Assembly (NCBI RefSeq): GCF_013036045.1 | Contig: NZ_WTPX01000016.1 | Location: 1-54,666, forward strand | Source of the DNA: Alienimonas chondri | Lineage (GTDB): Bacteria; Planctomycetota; Planctomycetia; Planctomycetales; Planctomycetaceae | Direction of reading: 5' to 3' | DNA: 54,666 nt | Part shown: in pieces, positions 18,387-26,816 of the stretch | Layout of the letters: every line of letters starts with the position of its first letter | Numbering within the stretch: position 1 is the first letter of the stretch | Program-made: the position numbers and the translations under genes | The notes under the pieces: model-generated | Told to the model about the DNA's origin: nothing | Database searches by the model: none | Seen by the model: only the letters and a program-made list of their open reading frames with translations

Positions 18387-18496
18387 ATACCAGCCCGATG
18401 CGCGAGCATCGGCCGTCGGAGCAGCCGGCGGAATCCTCGGGGGTTGAAGGCTTGCTTCAGACGACACGCGGCCGACGCTTGCGCGTCGGGCTGGTA
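18387..18496. repeat. REP-like paired palindrome, family 1, copy A
   Basis: The left arm (18387-18415, beginning ATACCAGCCCGATGCGCG) and the right arm (18469-18496, ending GCGTCGGGCTGGTA) are near-perfect inverse repeats around a 53-bp middle that includes GCAGCCGGCGGAATC. Each arm is itself a small hairpin (CGATGC-GCGA-GCATCG and CGACGC-TTGC-GCGTCG). A second copy lies at 42830-42935. It sits in the convergent gap between two gene 3' ends. Confidence 0.85.
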
Positions 18497-18509
18497 CTGC
18501 AATTGTTCC

Positions 18510-19304
18510 CTACGCCGCTCGGCGGGCGTTGAAGGCGTACAGCTTGCCGAGGTGCTTCAGGTAGGCCAGTTGCTGGCCGAGCGTCAGCTTGCTGGAGCCG
18601 CGGGTGCGGTCGCGGAAGGTGATCGGCACTTCGGCGACGCGGCGGGCGCCGCACTTCACCAGCAGTTCCAACCCGATCTTATAACCCACCGGATCGAGCG
18701 GCCCGCAGGCGGCGAACGTCTCCCGGCGGAGGGCGAAGAACCCGGCGAGCGGGTCCGCGGCGTTCGTCAGTCCGCGGGCGAGATGCGTGGCGACCTTCGA
18801 GTTCCATTGCCGGAACCGTCCCCAGCCGGCGTCGATCTGACCGCCGGGGACGTATCGGCTGCCGATCGCGAAGTCCGCTCCGCCGCGGCCGTCGGTTCCG
18901 AGTACCGCGGCGATCAGGTCCGGGATCGCCTCGGGCGGGTGGGAGAGATCCGCGTCCATCACCGCGAGCACGGCGCCGCGGCTTTCAGACAGCCCCCGCA
19001 CCGCCGCGGTGGCGAGTCCGCGTTCGTTGCGGCGGAGGATCAATCGCAGGGGGTGATCCTTCGCCAATTCCGCGCAGAGTTCCTCCGTGCCGTCGCGGCT
19101 GTCGTCATCGACGATCAGAAATTCCGCGGAGAGGTGGGCGCCGCTCACGGCGTCGCCGAGCCGGGCGATCAATTCCGGGAGGTTCTCCGCTTCCCGGTAG
19201 GTCGGCACGACAACGGTCACGTCCGGCTGCGTGTCGTTCGCTTCGACCGTCGCGCTGTCCTCATCGGGGGGGACGTACAGATGCGGGGCGGGGGGAGTTG
19301 ACAC
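18510..19304 (-). CDS. polyprenol-phosphate mannose/glycosyl transferase (DPM1-like GT2)
   Basis: This 264-residue family 2 glycosyltransferase resembles dolichol/polyprenol-phosphate mannose synthases, which load a sugar onto a lipid carrier. Motifs include VVVPTYREAENLPELI at about residue 30, VDDDSRDGT, the metal-binding VMDADLSHPP, and the acceptor-region FRDRTRGSSKLT near the C-terminus. It has no C-terminal membrane helices. I chose GTG 19304, because the frame further up overlaps the preceding small membrane-protein gene; TTG 19367 is another option. It ends a long minus-strand gene run. Confidence 0.88.
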   Translation of the reverse strand: MSTPPAPHLYVPPDEDSATVEANDTQPDVTVVVPTYREAENLPELIARLGDAVSGAHLSAEFLIVDDDSRDGTEELCAELAKDHPLRLILRRNERGLATAAVRGLSESRGAVLAVMDADLSHPPEAIPDLIAAVLGTDGRGGADFAIGSRYVPGGQIDAGWGRFRQWNSKVATHLARGLTNAADPLAGFFALRRETFAACGPLDPVGYKIGLELLVKCGARRVAEVPITFRDRTRGSSKLTLGQQLAYLKHLGKLYAFNARRAA

Positions 19305-19380
19305 GGGCGGCGGCCAAGCAGGGCGAGAGGCCCGGCGGGCATAGGCGATCCCGGCGAGAGCGGTCAACGCGGACCGATCC

Positions 19381-19692
19381 TCAGTGAACGAACATGCAGA
19401 GGCCGCCGACGAATCCTGCAACATAGCCTCCAGCCAGCGAGGCTCGATAATCCGACCAAGATCCGGCTCTGCGGTCACGGATCCAGCGACCGACCTGCCC
19501 GCCCATCAGACCGAGAAACGCTCCGCCGAACCCGCCGACCAATACGCATGCCATCAGCGCTTCCCACCAACTGTCCGGGACCTCGTCGGGGAAGAACAGG
19601 AACGCCGTGATCAGCGCGGGGGCGAACCCAAGCACCCCGCCCAGCACGGCCCCTGCGCGGCTGGCCTGAAGATTGTGCGGTCGCTGCTTCAT
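19381..19692 (-). CDS. small glycine-rich membrane protein
   Basis: This 103-residue product starts at ATG 19692, overlapping the truB stop as ATGA. Three hydrophobic segments (about 14-36, 45-68, 84-102) carry repeated glycines (VGGFGGAFLGLMGGQVG), like small multi-pass proteins. No family recognised. Its stop is 77 bp before the chosen start of the glycosyltransferase gene. Co-translation with truB is clear; a functional link is not. Confidence 0.7.
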   Translation of the reverse strand: MKQRPHNLQASRAGAVLGGVLGFAPALITAFLFFPDEVPDSWWEALMACVLVGGFGGAFLGLMGGQVGRWIRDRRAGSWSDYRASLAGGYVAGFVGGLCMFVH

Positions 19693-20618
19693 TCCACCGT
19701 CGGCAGCGGGAACGTGACCTTCGGGCGCAGCGTGCCGTCGCGGTCACGTTCCGCGAGGCAGACCGGGCGGCCGACTTTGTCCCGCACGCCGCACTCGCCC
19801 GGCTCGCCGGGGGCGTCCTGAAAAGGGATCTGGGCGTACCGGCCGCCGCGGAGGTCGCCGGCCTGAGCGTCGTCGCAGGTCAGCGTCGTCAGACCGAATC
19901 GCTCGAAGGAGAGCGAGAGCAGGCCCGGCAGCGATTCGGCCGTGACATCGTCCGGAGTCACGGCGCCGTCGAGGTCGAAACCGCCGATCCGGGAACGGAG
20001 CAGGCTCTCCATCACCGCCTCCGTGCCGAGGGCCTTCGCCAGATCACGACCGAGGCTGCGGACGTAAAACCCGCTGCCGCACTCGATCCGCAGACCCAGC
20101 CGTTCGCCGTCGTAGCCCGTGACTTCCAACCGATCGACCCGCACCCGCTTCGATTCGATCGTCACCTCTTCCCCCTCCCGGGCCAGCTTGTAGGCCCGAC
20201 GCCCGCCGACCTTCACGGCGCTGAACGCGGGGGGCGTCTGGTCGATCTCGCCGAGGAACGCCGGCAGGGCGGCGTCGATCTGGTCGCGGGAGAGCGACGG
20301 CGGATTCGGGACGGGGACCGGCTCGTGCTCCACATCCAGCGAGGGCGAGGATGTGTGCAGGAGGAAGCCGGCTTCGTAGGTCTTCGGTTGGGCCTGCACG
20401 CGGTCGATCAGCCGGGTCGCCTTGCCGACGCAGACGACCAGCACGCCGGTCGCGATCGGGTCGAGCGTCCCCGCATGGCCGACCTTCACCCGCCGCCCCC
20501 ACCCCGCGTCGCGGGCGGCGCCCTGCACGATGTTCACCGCGGCGCGACTCGTCACGCCGGCCGGCTTGTTCAGCACGAGCAGACCGGCGGGGGGGATCGG
20601 CGGAGGCGGTTTACCCAT
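19689..20618 (-). CDS. truB: tRNA pseudouridine-55 synthase TruB
   Basis: TruB converts U55 to pseudouridine in the T-loop of most tRNAs. The 309-residue product starts at ATG 20618 (Met-Gly-Lys-Pro). It shows LVLNKPAGVTS near residue 13, KVGHAGTLDPIATG with the catalytic Asp, and the second motif FYVRSLGRDLAKALG. The length fits the family. Its start overlaps the end of the Uma2-like gene by 8 bp, and its stop overlaps the next gene's start. Confidence 0.95.
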   Translation of the reverse strand: MGKPPPPIPPAGLLVLNKPAGVTSRAAVNIVQGAARDAGWGRRVKVGHAGTLDPIATGVLVVCVGKATRLIDRVQAQPKTYEAGFLLHTSSPSLDVEHEPVPVPNPPSLSRDQIDAALPAFLGEIDQTPPAFSAVKVGGRRAYKLAREGEEVTIESKRVRVDRLEVTGYDGERLGLRIECGSGFYVRSLGRDLAKALGTEAVMESLLRSRIGGFDLDGAVTPDDVTAESLPGLLSLSFERFGLTTLTCDDAQAGDLRGGRYAQIPFQDAPGEPGECGVRDKVGRPVCLAERDRDGTLRPKVTFPLPTVE

Positions 20619-21309
20619 CGCCGCCGAGCGCCTCCGCCAGTGGAATCGACAGCCCCGGCAGCAGCGGGGAGCTATAGGAATCCTCGGGGCCAAGCGTCGC
20701 GGCTTCGACGTAGCCGGCCGGTTCGTGACGCAGGACGGTCACGCGGCGGCGGATCGGATCGACGATCACGTACTCCCGCACGCCAATGCGGTGGTAGTCC
20801 GCACGTTTGTCTGCGTAGTCCCGTTGCCTCGCCCGACTGCCGGGGGAGACGACCTCGAAGTAGACGTCCGGTGCCCGAGCCGGGTCGGTGAAGTCGTCAG
20901 ACGCCCCAGCGAGCGGGCTGTCGCGCAGCATCACGGCGGCGTCGCCCTGCCGCTCCCCGTCATCGCCTACAAGAGCCCACCGTTCCGACTCGAAGTCTTC
21001 AACGAGATCGTTCCGGGCGACAAAATATCTCATGAGCGCATGCCGAAACACTCCTGAGGCAACGCGATGCGAACGGCCGGGCGGGGGCATGAACTCCAGT
21101 CTGCCGGCGACCCGCTCGGCTTTCCACGGCTCCAGAACGTGCAGCGAGCAGAACTCCTCGCGGGAAATGAGTTTGCCTTCGTCTTCTGGGCCGAGTACAT
21201 GCCCCGCCGGAAAGCGGAACCCGGTCAGAAGATCCGGCGGGCCATCGTTGCGGGGGTCCGCGGACCAGTCGGCGGGCGTCGCGGGCGATTCCGGACTTGC
21301 GACGGACAC
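20611..21309 (-). CDS. Uma2-family PD-(D/E)xK nuclease-like protein
   Basis: The 232-residue product has the DUF820/Uma2 core: the segment 'APDVYFEVVSPGS' provides the PD...E-x-V positions, a Lys follows in 'YADKRADYHRIGVREYVIVDP', and the rest of the fold is present. Members occur in large copy numbers in cyanobacteria and planctomycetes; the biological role is not established. It starts at GTG 21309. It sits between pyrG (30 bp) and truB (8-bp overlap) in what looks like a housekeeping run. Confidence 0.85.
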   Translation of the reverse strand: MSVASPESPATPADWSADPRNDGPPDLLTGFRFPAGHVLGPEDEGKLISREEFCSLHVLEPWKAERVAGRLEFMPPPGRSHRVASGVFRHALMRYFVARNDLVEDFESERWALVGDDGERQGDAAVMLRDSPLAGASDDFTDPARAPDVYFEVVSPGSRARQRDYADKRADYHRIGVREYVIVDPIRRRVTVLRHEPAGYVEAATLGPEDSYSSPLLPGLSIPLAEALGGDG

Positions 21310-21339
21310 AGCGGACTCCGAATGAGGGACGGAACCAGT

Positions 21340-23010
21340 CTACGCCGAAGCGACCGCTTTCGCCGCGGTGCGTTCGGTCTGGCGGTCGAGGGCCGCCTGG
21401 ATGAAACCGTGAAACAGCGGGTGCGGGCGGTCCGGTTTGCTTTTGAATTCCGGGTGGAATTGCACGGCGACGAACCACGGGTGGTCCGGGACTTCGATCA
21501 CCTCGACCAGCGTGCCGTCCGGGCTGGTGCCGACGGGATGCAGGCCGTGTTCGATCATCCGATCGCGGTAGGCCGGGTTGAACTCGTAGCGATGGCGGTG
21601 GCGCTCCGAGACGTGGCGGGTGTCGTACAGCGCCGCGGATTTGCTGTCCTCGGTCAGCACGCAGGGCTGGGCGCCGAGCCGCATCGTGCCGCCCATGTTC
21701 TTGACGGCTTTCTGCTCTTCCAGCAGGCAGATCACGGGATCGGGCGTTTCGGCGGCGAACTCCGTGCTGTCGGCGTGGGGGAGCATCAGCACGTTGCGGG
21801 CGAACTCCACGACGGCCACCTGCATCCCCAAACAGATGCCGAAGTAGGGCACGCCCTTCTCCCGAGCGAAGCGAGCCGCGAGGATCTTGCCCTCGATCCC
21901 CCGCTTGCCGAACCCGCCGGGCACCAGGATCGCATCGACGCCGGACAGGTGGGCCGCGGCGCCGTCCTGCTCGACGCTTTCGGCGTCGACCCGTTTGAAG
22001 ATCACCCGGGCGCTGTGGCCGAAGCCGGCGTGGGTGAGAGCTTCGTAGATACTTTTGTAGGCGTCGCGGTGCTCGATGTACTTGCCGACCACGGCGACCG
22101 TGACCTCATGCTCCGGGTGACGGTTCCGACGCATCAGGTCGGTCCAGTCGTCCAGCCGCAGCCGGCCGGCGTTGAGCCGCAGGCGGTTGACGATCTTCTG
22201 GTCGACGTTGTCTTCCGCGAGGCTCTGCGGCACCTCGTAGATGCTGTATTCCTTGTCCACCTCGACCACGACCATGTCCCGCTCGACGTTGCAGAACAAC
22301 GCGATCTTCTCCGCGTGATCGCGGGGCAGGGGACGCTCGCAGCGAACGACCAGCATGTCCGGCTGAATGCCGATCGTGCGCAACTGCTGGACGCTGTGCT
22401 GCGTCGGCTTCGTCTTCGCCTCGCGGGCCGCCTTCAGGTAGGGCACGAGGGTGAGGTGCAGGAACATGCAGTTCTGCCGGCCCACTTCCAGCGGGATCTG
22501 CCGGATCGCTTCGAGGAACGGCAGCCCCTCGATGTCGCCCACGGTGCCGCCGAGTTCCGTGATGACCACGTCCACGTCCCCGCCGGCGAGGTCGAGGATC
22601 GTCGATTTGATCTCGTCCGTGACGTGCGGCACGACCTGCACGGTGCGGCCGAGGTATTCGCCGCGGCGCTCTTTTTCCAGGACGTTCTGATAGATCTGCC
22701 CGGCGGTGTAGTTGCTCTGCCGGGTGAGCGGGCCGTCGGTGAAGCGTTCGTAGTGGCCGAGGTCGAGGTCGGTCTCGCTGCCGTCGTCCAGCACGTAGAC
22801 CTCGCCGTGCTGGTAGGGACTCATCGTCCCAGGGTCGACGTTCAGATACGGATCGAGCTTCTGCATCCGCACGCTCAGGCCGCGCCGCTCCAGCAGCAGG
22901 GCGATGCTGGCGGCGGTCAGGCCTTTGCCCAGCGAGGAGACCACTCCCCCGGTCACGAAGATGTGTTTGGTCCGGCGGTCGCCGGGAAAGGGATCGAACG
23001 GGGAGACCAT
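21340..23010 (-). CDS. pyrG: CTP synthase PyrG
   Basis: PyrG aminates UTP to CTP with ATP and glutamine. The 556-residue product contains the synthetase domain with [13 protein letters not shown], the P-loop region, and [18 protein letters not shown] in the N-terminal half. The glutaminase domain at the C-terminus has the catalytic Cys393 in FGICLGMQ and His/Glu in QFHPEF. It starts at ATG 23010. It lies 103 bp downstream of kdsB, whose enzyme uses CTP; a repeat-like hairpin lies between them. The long opposite-strand open frame across this region is a shadow. Confidence 0.97.
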   Translation of the reverse strand: MVSPFDPFPGDRRTKHIFVTGGVVSSLGKGLTAASIALLLERRGLSVRMQKLDPYLNVDPGTMSPYQHGEVYVLDDGSETDLDLGHYERFTDGPLTRQSNYTAGQIYQNVLEKERRGEYLGRTVQVVPHVTDEIKSTILDLAGGDVDVVITELGGTVGDIEGLPFLEAIRQIPLEVGRQNCMFLHLTLVPYLKAAREAKTKPTQHSVQQLRTIGIQPDMLVVRCERPLPRDHAEKIALFCNVERDMVVVEVDKEYSIYEVPQSLAEDNVDQKIVNRLRLNAGRLRLDDWTDLMRRNRHPEHEVTVAVVGKYIEHRDAYKSIYEALTHAGFGHSARVIFKRVDAESVEQDGAAAHLSGVDAILVPGGFGKRGIEGKILAARFAREKGVPYFGICLGMQVAVVEFARNVLMLPHADSTEFAAETPDPVICLLEEQKAVKNMGGTMRLGAQPCVLTEDSKSAALYDTRHVSERHRHRYEFNPAYRDRMIEHGLHPVGTSPDGTLVEVIEVPDHPWFVAVQFHPEFKSKPDRPHPLFHGFIQAALDRQTERTAAKAVASA

Positions 23011-23031
23011 GCGGGCTCGTCAAAGCAAGAA

Positions 23032-23078
23032 CCCGCGATCGCTCGCGGGCTGGAGACGCACGCTTGCGGTTTCGCGGG
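23032..23078. repeat. hairpin and REP-like family 2 sequence between kdsB and pyrG
   Basis: CCCGCGA-TCGC-TCGCGGG (23032-23049) is a perfect 7-bp hairpin. Directly after it, CGCTTGCGGTTTCGCGGG (23061-23078) is the exact inverse of 11493-11510 and is near-identical to the arms of the palindrome at 47698-47769. Confidence 0.55.
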
Positions 23079-23113
23079 CGCCCCTTCAGGGAGAGCGCCG
23101 GGTCAAACGGCGG

Positions 23114-23872
23114 TCAGGGGGCCGGGCGAGTCTCCCGCGCGTGGAACCGGGCGACGAAGGCATTGTAATCGGCACGGGTGTCGACGCCACACGCGTGAGC
23201 CGCGACCTCGCAAACCCGCAGCGTGCAACCGGCCTCCAGCGCTCGCAACTGTTCGAGCTTCTCCACCCGTTCCAACCGCGACGGCGGGAGTTCCGAGAGC
23301 CGAATCAGAAAATCTCGTCGGTAGGAATACGCCCCGATGTGCAATCGTGCGTTCTCCGGGACGCCGCCCGGATGCTCCGCGGCGTCCCGCGGGTGGGGGA
23401 TCGGCGAGCGAGAGAAGTAGAGCGCCCGCCCCGTCGGGTCGCAGACCACTTTCACATTCGCCGGGTCGCGGAAGGCGTCGAGATCCGTCATCGGCGAGCA
23501 GAGCGTCGCCATCTCCGCGTCGGTGTCCCGGACCGCGGCGGCGAGCAGATCGATCGCCGCCGGGTCGATCTCCGGTTCGTCGCCCTGCACGTTCACCAGC
23601 ACGTCGAATTCGTTCCGACGACGGGCGACTTCGGCGAGACGGTCGGTGCCGGAGGGGTGCTCGCCGGTCATCTCGACCACGCCGCCGAAGCGTTTTACCT
23701 CCGCGGCGATCTCGGGGGAGTCCGTCGCGACGACCAGTTCGTCCAGCGACGTCGCGTGCGAAGCGGCCCGGTAGGTATGTTCGAGCAGACTGCGGCCGGT
23801 CTCGCGGAGCAGCAATTTCTCCGGCAACCGAGCGGATTGCAGCCGGGCGGGGATCACGCCGAGGACGGGCAT
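23114..23872 (-). CDS. kdsB: 3-deoxy-manno-octulosonate cytidylyltransferase KdsB
   Basis: KdsB activates Kdo with CTP to CMP-Kdo for lipopolysaccharide inner core synthesis. The 252-residue product starts at ATG 23872 with VIPARLQSARLPEK, the nucleotide-binding signature. VQGDEPEI near residue 95 carries the metal-ligand Asp, and 'GAYSYRRDFL' follows later in the chain. The length matches (about 245-255). Its presence supports a Kdo-bearing outer membrane in this organism. Its product pool depends on the neighbouring pyrG. Confidence 0.95.
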   Translation of the reverse strand: MPVLGVIPARLQSARLPEKLLLRETGRSLLEHTYRAASHATSLDELVVATDSPEIAAEVKRFGGVVEMTGEHPSGTDRLAEVARRRNEFDVLVNVQGDEPEIDPAAIDLLAAAVRDTDAEMATLCSPMTDLDAFRDPANVKVVCDPTGRALYFSRSPIPHPRDAAEHPGGVPENARLHIGAYSYRRDFLIRLSELPPSRLERVEKLEQLRALEAGCTLRVCEVAAHACGVDTRADYNAFVARFHARETRPAP

Positions 23873-23898
23873 GCGATCAACTTTCCACGTCCCCCGCT

Positions 23899-23959
23899 TT
23901 GCCGTCGCCGCGAGGCGGCGCGCGTCGAACGGGGCGCGCCGCCTGTCGGCGACGGCGAA
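23899..23959. repeat. inverted REP-like pair, family 3
   Basis: The left arm TTGCCGTCGCCGCGAGGCGG (from 23899) and the right arm ending TCGGCGACGGCGAA (to 23959) are inverse repeats around a GTCGAACGGG centre, with two mismatches in 25-26 bp. Each arm resembles 3975-4001. It lies between the zinc-ribbon gene's 3' end and kdsB. Confidence 0.75.
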
Positions 23960-23977
23960 TCAGGGCGAGCAAACGAG

Positions 23978-24898
23978 CTAAACGGTAGCAGATTCGCGAC
24001 TTTGTACCGTCGCCGACGCTCCCGAGGCGAACGCCTCCGCGGGAATGTGCGGGGCCTTCATCGCCTGCTTTTGGGCCTGCTCGATCCGGGCGAGGCTGCC
24101 GCCCAGCGTTTCGATGCGGGTCCGCACCTCGTGGGTGGTCTTGTCCATCCCGCCGGCGATCAGGGTGACGATCCCCAGGAAGAGCAGCATCTGACCGGCG
24201 GTGGTGAGCAGCCAACCGGTCGGCGCGTAGCCCGGGGGGCCGCCGAAGTAGCTCCAGACGATGAACGCGCCGCCGACGGTCAAACCCAGCACTCCGCCGT
24301 AGGCGAGCAACTGGCCGAGCGGACCGGCGGTGCGGGCCGGCCCGCCGCCGAAGGTGCCGGCGGCGACCGGATCAAAGTGCGGCGCCGAGGGACCGGGGGC
24401 ATGCCCGGCGTGCACCCGCGGGGCGTTCATCGGGACCGTGTGGGGCGGAGGGACCGCGGCGCCCCCCCCGGCTGAGAGAGACTGCGCGGCCCGGCTCGCG
24501 GCGGCCTGGGCGGGGGTGCCGTGTTCCGCGTCAAAGCGCCACTGCGGCGGCTGGGTGCGGACCCGCTTCTCCCGTTTCGGGCGCTCCGCCACGGCGACCG
24601 GGGCGGCGACGGTTTGCGGGGCGATCGCGGGTTGCGGTTTGAGCTGCGGCTGCGGAGCGGGGGCGGCCTCGCGGCGTTCGTAGTCCTCGGCGAGCTTCGC
24701 GGCGCCGCCTTCCTCGAACAGGTGACTCCAGCGATCCAGCAGTTCGCGGGCGCGGCGGGCGGCGGGTGGTTCGTCCGGCGTCGACATCTTGGGTCCGTTC
24801 GCGGTCACCGGGCCTCCGCAGGAAACGCACACCGCGGAGTCGGTTCCGCCGCCGTCGGCGGCCGCGGCGACGTCACGGCGGCAACTCGGGCACCACAT
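23978..24898 (-). CDS. zinc-ribbon protein with two C-terminal membrane helices
   Basis: The 306-residue protein begins at ATG 24898 with Met-Trp-Cys-Pro-Ser-Cys and, about 25 residues later, Cys-Val-Ser-Cys: a CxxC...CxxC zinc ribbon. A long Pro/Ala/Gln-rich linker follows (about 40-210). Two transmembrane segments (about 215-240 and 250-275) are followed by a short helical tail (MDKTTHEVRTRIETLGGSLA) likely to be coiled. No domain gives a specific function. Planctomycetes encode several zinc-ribbon membrane proteins of this layout. First in a minus-strand run leading to kdsB, at a distance of 105 bp. Confidence 0.65.
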   Translation of the reverse strand: MWCPSCRRDVAAAADGGGTDSAVCVSCGGPVTANGPKMSTPDEPPAARRARELLDRWSHLFEEGGAAKLAEDYERREAAPAPQPQLKPQPAIAPQTVAAPVAVAERPKREKRVRTQPPQWRFDAEHGTPAQAAASRAAQSLSAGGGAAVPPPHTVPMNAPRVHAGHAPGPSAPHFDPVAAGTFGGGPARTAGPLGQLLAYGGVLGLTVGGAFIVWSYFGGPPGYAPTGWLLTTAGQMLLFLGIVTLIAGGMDKTTHEVRTRIETLGGSLARIEQAQKQAMKAPHIPAEAFASGASATVQSRESATV

Positions 24899-25249
24899 CG
24901 CGGCGTCGGGTCCGGGAGGAAAGGGGCAGCGGAACGCCGCGGGTGCTAGTTCCTTCCCGCTCCCGAAGGCAAGACCGGCCCGGCGGTTCGCAGGCATGGA
25001 CCGGGCGGCGCCGTCCGCAAAGCGTGGGCAAGGTTCACGCCGGTCGTCCGTCACGATCTGGTGGACGGATCGTCACGGGTTGGCGAGGGATCGCCGGGTG
25101 CGTCACCCTTACGTCAATCGCTCCTCATGGCCGTGGCCGATCGCCCCGTCGGCCTGTAGCATCCCTCGCTTCGCCCGTCGCCGAACTGCCCCCCGCGTTC
25201 GGCGCGGTCGCCGCCTTCCTCGCCCCCGGTTCTTTGCAGCGTCGCCCGG
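24899..25249. other. divergent intergenic region upstream of the ketosynthase operon
   Basis: This region of 351 bp lies between two divergent genes and should contain both promoters. I see no RNA gene or recognisable operator. Open frames through it lack starts and motifs. It is a good place to look for a promoter of the lipid operon that starts at 25250. Confidence 0.4.
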
Positions 25250-26530
25250 ATGTCCGACCGCCCCGACCATGAGCGGATCGTCATCACCGGCGTGGGGATG
25301 ACCGCGCCCAACGGCAACAGCCTCGCGGAGTACCGCGCCGCGCTGTTGGCCGGCAAAAGCGGCGTCGTGCCGTTCGAGACCCGCTACATGCCGCCGGTGC
25401 TGGCCGGCGTGTGCGACTTCGACCCGCTCCGTCACCAGAACCGCCGCGAAGTTCGCCGCGGCACCCGGGCCGGCTCCGTCGCCGTCTACTGCGCTCACGA
25501 GGCGATCGCCGACAGCGGCTTGCCGTGGGACGAGGTGAATAAGGAGCGGGTCGGCGTCTATCTGGGCATCACCGAACACGGCAACGTCGAGACGGAAAAC
25601 GAGATCTTCGAGATCTCCCAATTCGAGTACGACACCAAGGTCTGGAGCCACCACCACAACCCCCGCACCGTCGCCAACAACCCGGCGGGCGAGGTGACGC
25701 TGTCCCTGAAGATCAGCGGCCCGCACTACACCCTCGGCGCCGCCTGTGCCGCGGGGAACGCCGGGTTGATCCAGGGCTGCCAGATGCTGCGGCTCGGCGA
25801 GGTGGATATGGCGCTGTGCGGCGGCGTGAGCGAATCGATTCATACCTTCGGCATCTTCGCCTCGTTCGCTGCACAGGGCGCGTTGGCCTGCTGCAAGGCG
25901 AGCAGCCCGGCGGAGGCCTGCCGGCCGTTCGACCTCGCCCGCAACGGCATCGTCGTTGCCGAGGGCGGCGGGATCGTCACGCTGGAGCGGCTCGATTCCG
26001 CCAAGAAGCGCGGTGCCAAGATCTACGGGGAGATCGCCGGCCACGCCATGAACAGCGACGCCAGCGACTTCGTCCTGCCCAGCCGCACCGGTCAGGCTCG
26101 CTGCCTGGAGATGGGCCTCGAACGGGCGGGGCTTGGACCGGGCGAGATCGACGTGCTTTCCTCCCACGCCACCGCCACGGTGCAGGGGGACATCGAGGAG
26201 GCCACCGCCATCGGCAGCGTGTTCGGCGACGCAAAGACCCCGCCGGCGGTCAACAACACGAAATCGTTCATCGGCCACGCGATGGGCGCCGCGGGCGTGC
26301 TGGAACTGCTGGGCAACCTGCCCAGCTTCGAGGACGGCGTCGTGCATCCCACCATCAACTGCCCGGACCCGGACCCCAAGTGCCCGGTGCCGAACCTCGT
26401 GGCGAACGACGCCAAACGAGTCGGCCGCGTCGACCACGTGCTGAACAACTCGTTCGGCATGCTGGGAATTAACTCCGTCGTCATCGTGAAACGCCCGCCC
26501 AACGACGTGACGTCGGCCTGGGCGAACTAG
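25250..26530 (+). CDS. beta-ketoacyl-ACP synthase (FabF-like, stand-alone)
   Basis: The 426-residue product is a KAS II-like condensing enzyme that elongates acyl chains on ACP. The thiolase-fold triad is visible: Cys166 in GAACAAGN, His306 in SSHATATVQGD and His343 in SFIGHAMGAAG. The residues around the active site differ from housekeeping FabF (commonly ATACATG and NAHGTST), so a specialised paralogue is likely. It starts at ATG 25250. It heads a tight plus-strand run with an ACP 28 bp downstream, a small membrane protein and a CrtI-like oxidoreductase. fabD, fabG and fabH are not nearby, which argues for a dedicated accessory pathway. Confidence 0.9.
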   Translation: MSDRPDHERIVITGVGMTAPNGNSLAEYRAALLAGKSGVVPFETRYMPPVLAGVCDFDPLRHQNRREVRRGTRAGSVAVYCAHEAIADSGLPWDEVNKERVGVYLGITEHGNVETENEIFEISQFEYDTKVWSHHHNPRTVANNPAGEVTLSLKISGPHYTLGAACAAGNAGLIQGCQMLRLGEVDMALCGGVSESIHTFGIFASFAAQGALACCKASSPAEACRPFDLARNGIVVAEGGGIVTLERLDSAKKRGAKIYGEIAGHAMNSDASDFVLPSRTGQARCLEMGLERAGLGPGEIDVLSSHATATVQGDIEEATAIGSVFGDAKTPPAVNNTKSFIGHAMGAAGVLELLGNLPSFEDGVVHPTINCPDPDPKCPVPNLVANDAKRVGRVDHVLNNSFGMLGINSVVIVKRPPNDVTSAWAN

Positions 26531-26558
26531 TCGAACCTTTATCTAAAGCCGTGCTTGT

Positions 26559-26816
26559 ATGACTCGTCCCGAAATCCGCGGGGTCATTCTCGACATCCTC
26601 GAGAACATCGCCCCGGACGAGGATCTCACCGACCTCAACGATAGCGACCCGTTCCGGGAGCAGATGGAGCTGGACTCCATGGACTTCTTGGACATCGTGA
26701 TGGAACTGCGCAAACGCTACCGCGTGCAGATTCCTGAGGAGGATTACCCGAACCTCAATACGATGAACGGCACGGTCGATTATCTCGAGCCGAAGCTGGC
26801 GGACACGCCGGTGTGA
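26559..26816 (+). CDS. acyl carrier protein
   Basis: This 85-residue acidic protein has the phosphopantetheine attachment Ser40 in LDSMDFLDIV, helix-rich flanks and a length typical of ACPs. It differs from canonical AcpP in the D-S-M rather than D-S-L signature, consistent with a specialised carrier. It lies 28 bp after the ketosynthase and overlaps the following membrane-protein start. It probably carries the chain built by the neighbouring enzyme. Confidence 0.92.
   Translation: MTRPEIRGVILDILENIAPDEDLTDLNDSDPFREQMELDSMDFLDIVMELRKRYRVQIPEEDYPNLNTMNGTVDYLEPKLADTPV

Noticed and set aside
21067-23988. 973-residue plus-strand open frame
   Set aside because: It lies antisense to pyrG and kdsB, both unmistakable by motif. 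High GC makes long antisense open frames common; the composition is His/Val/Asp/Arg-rich without domains.
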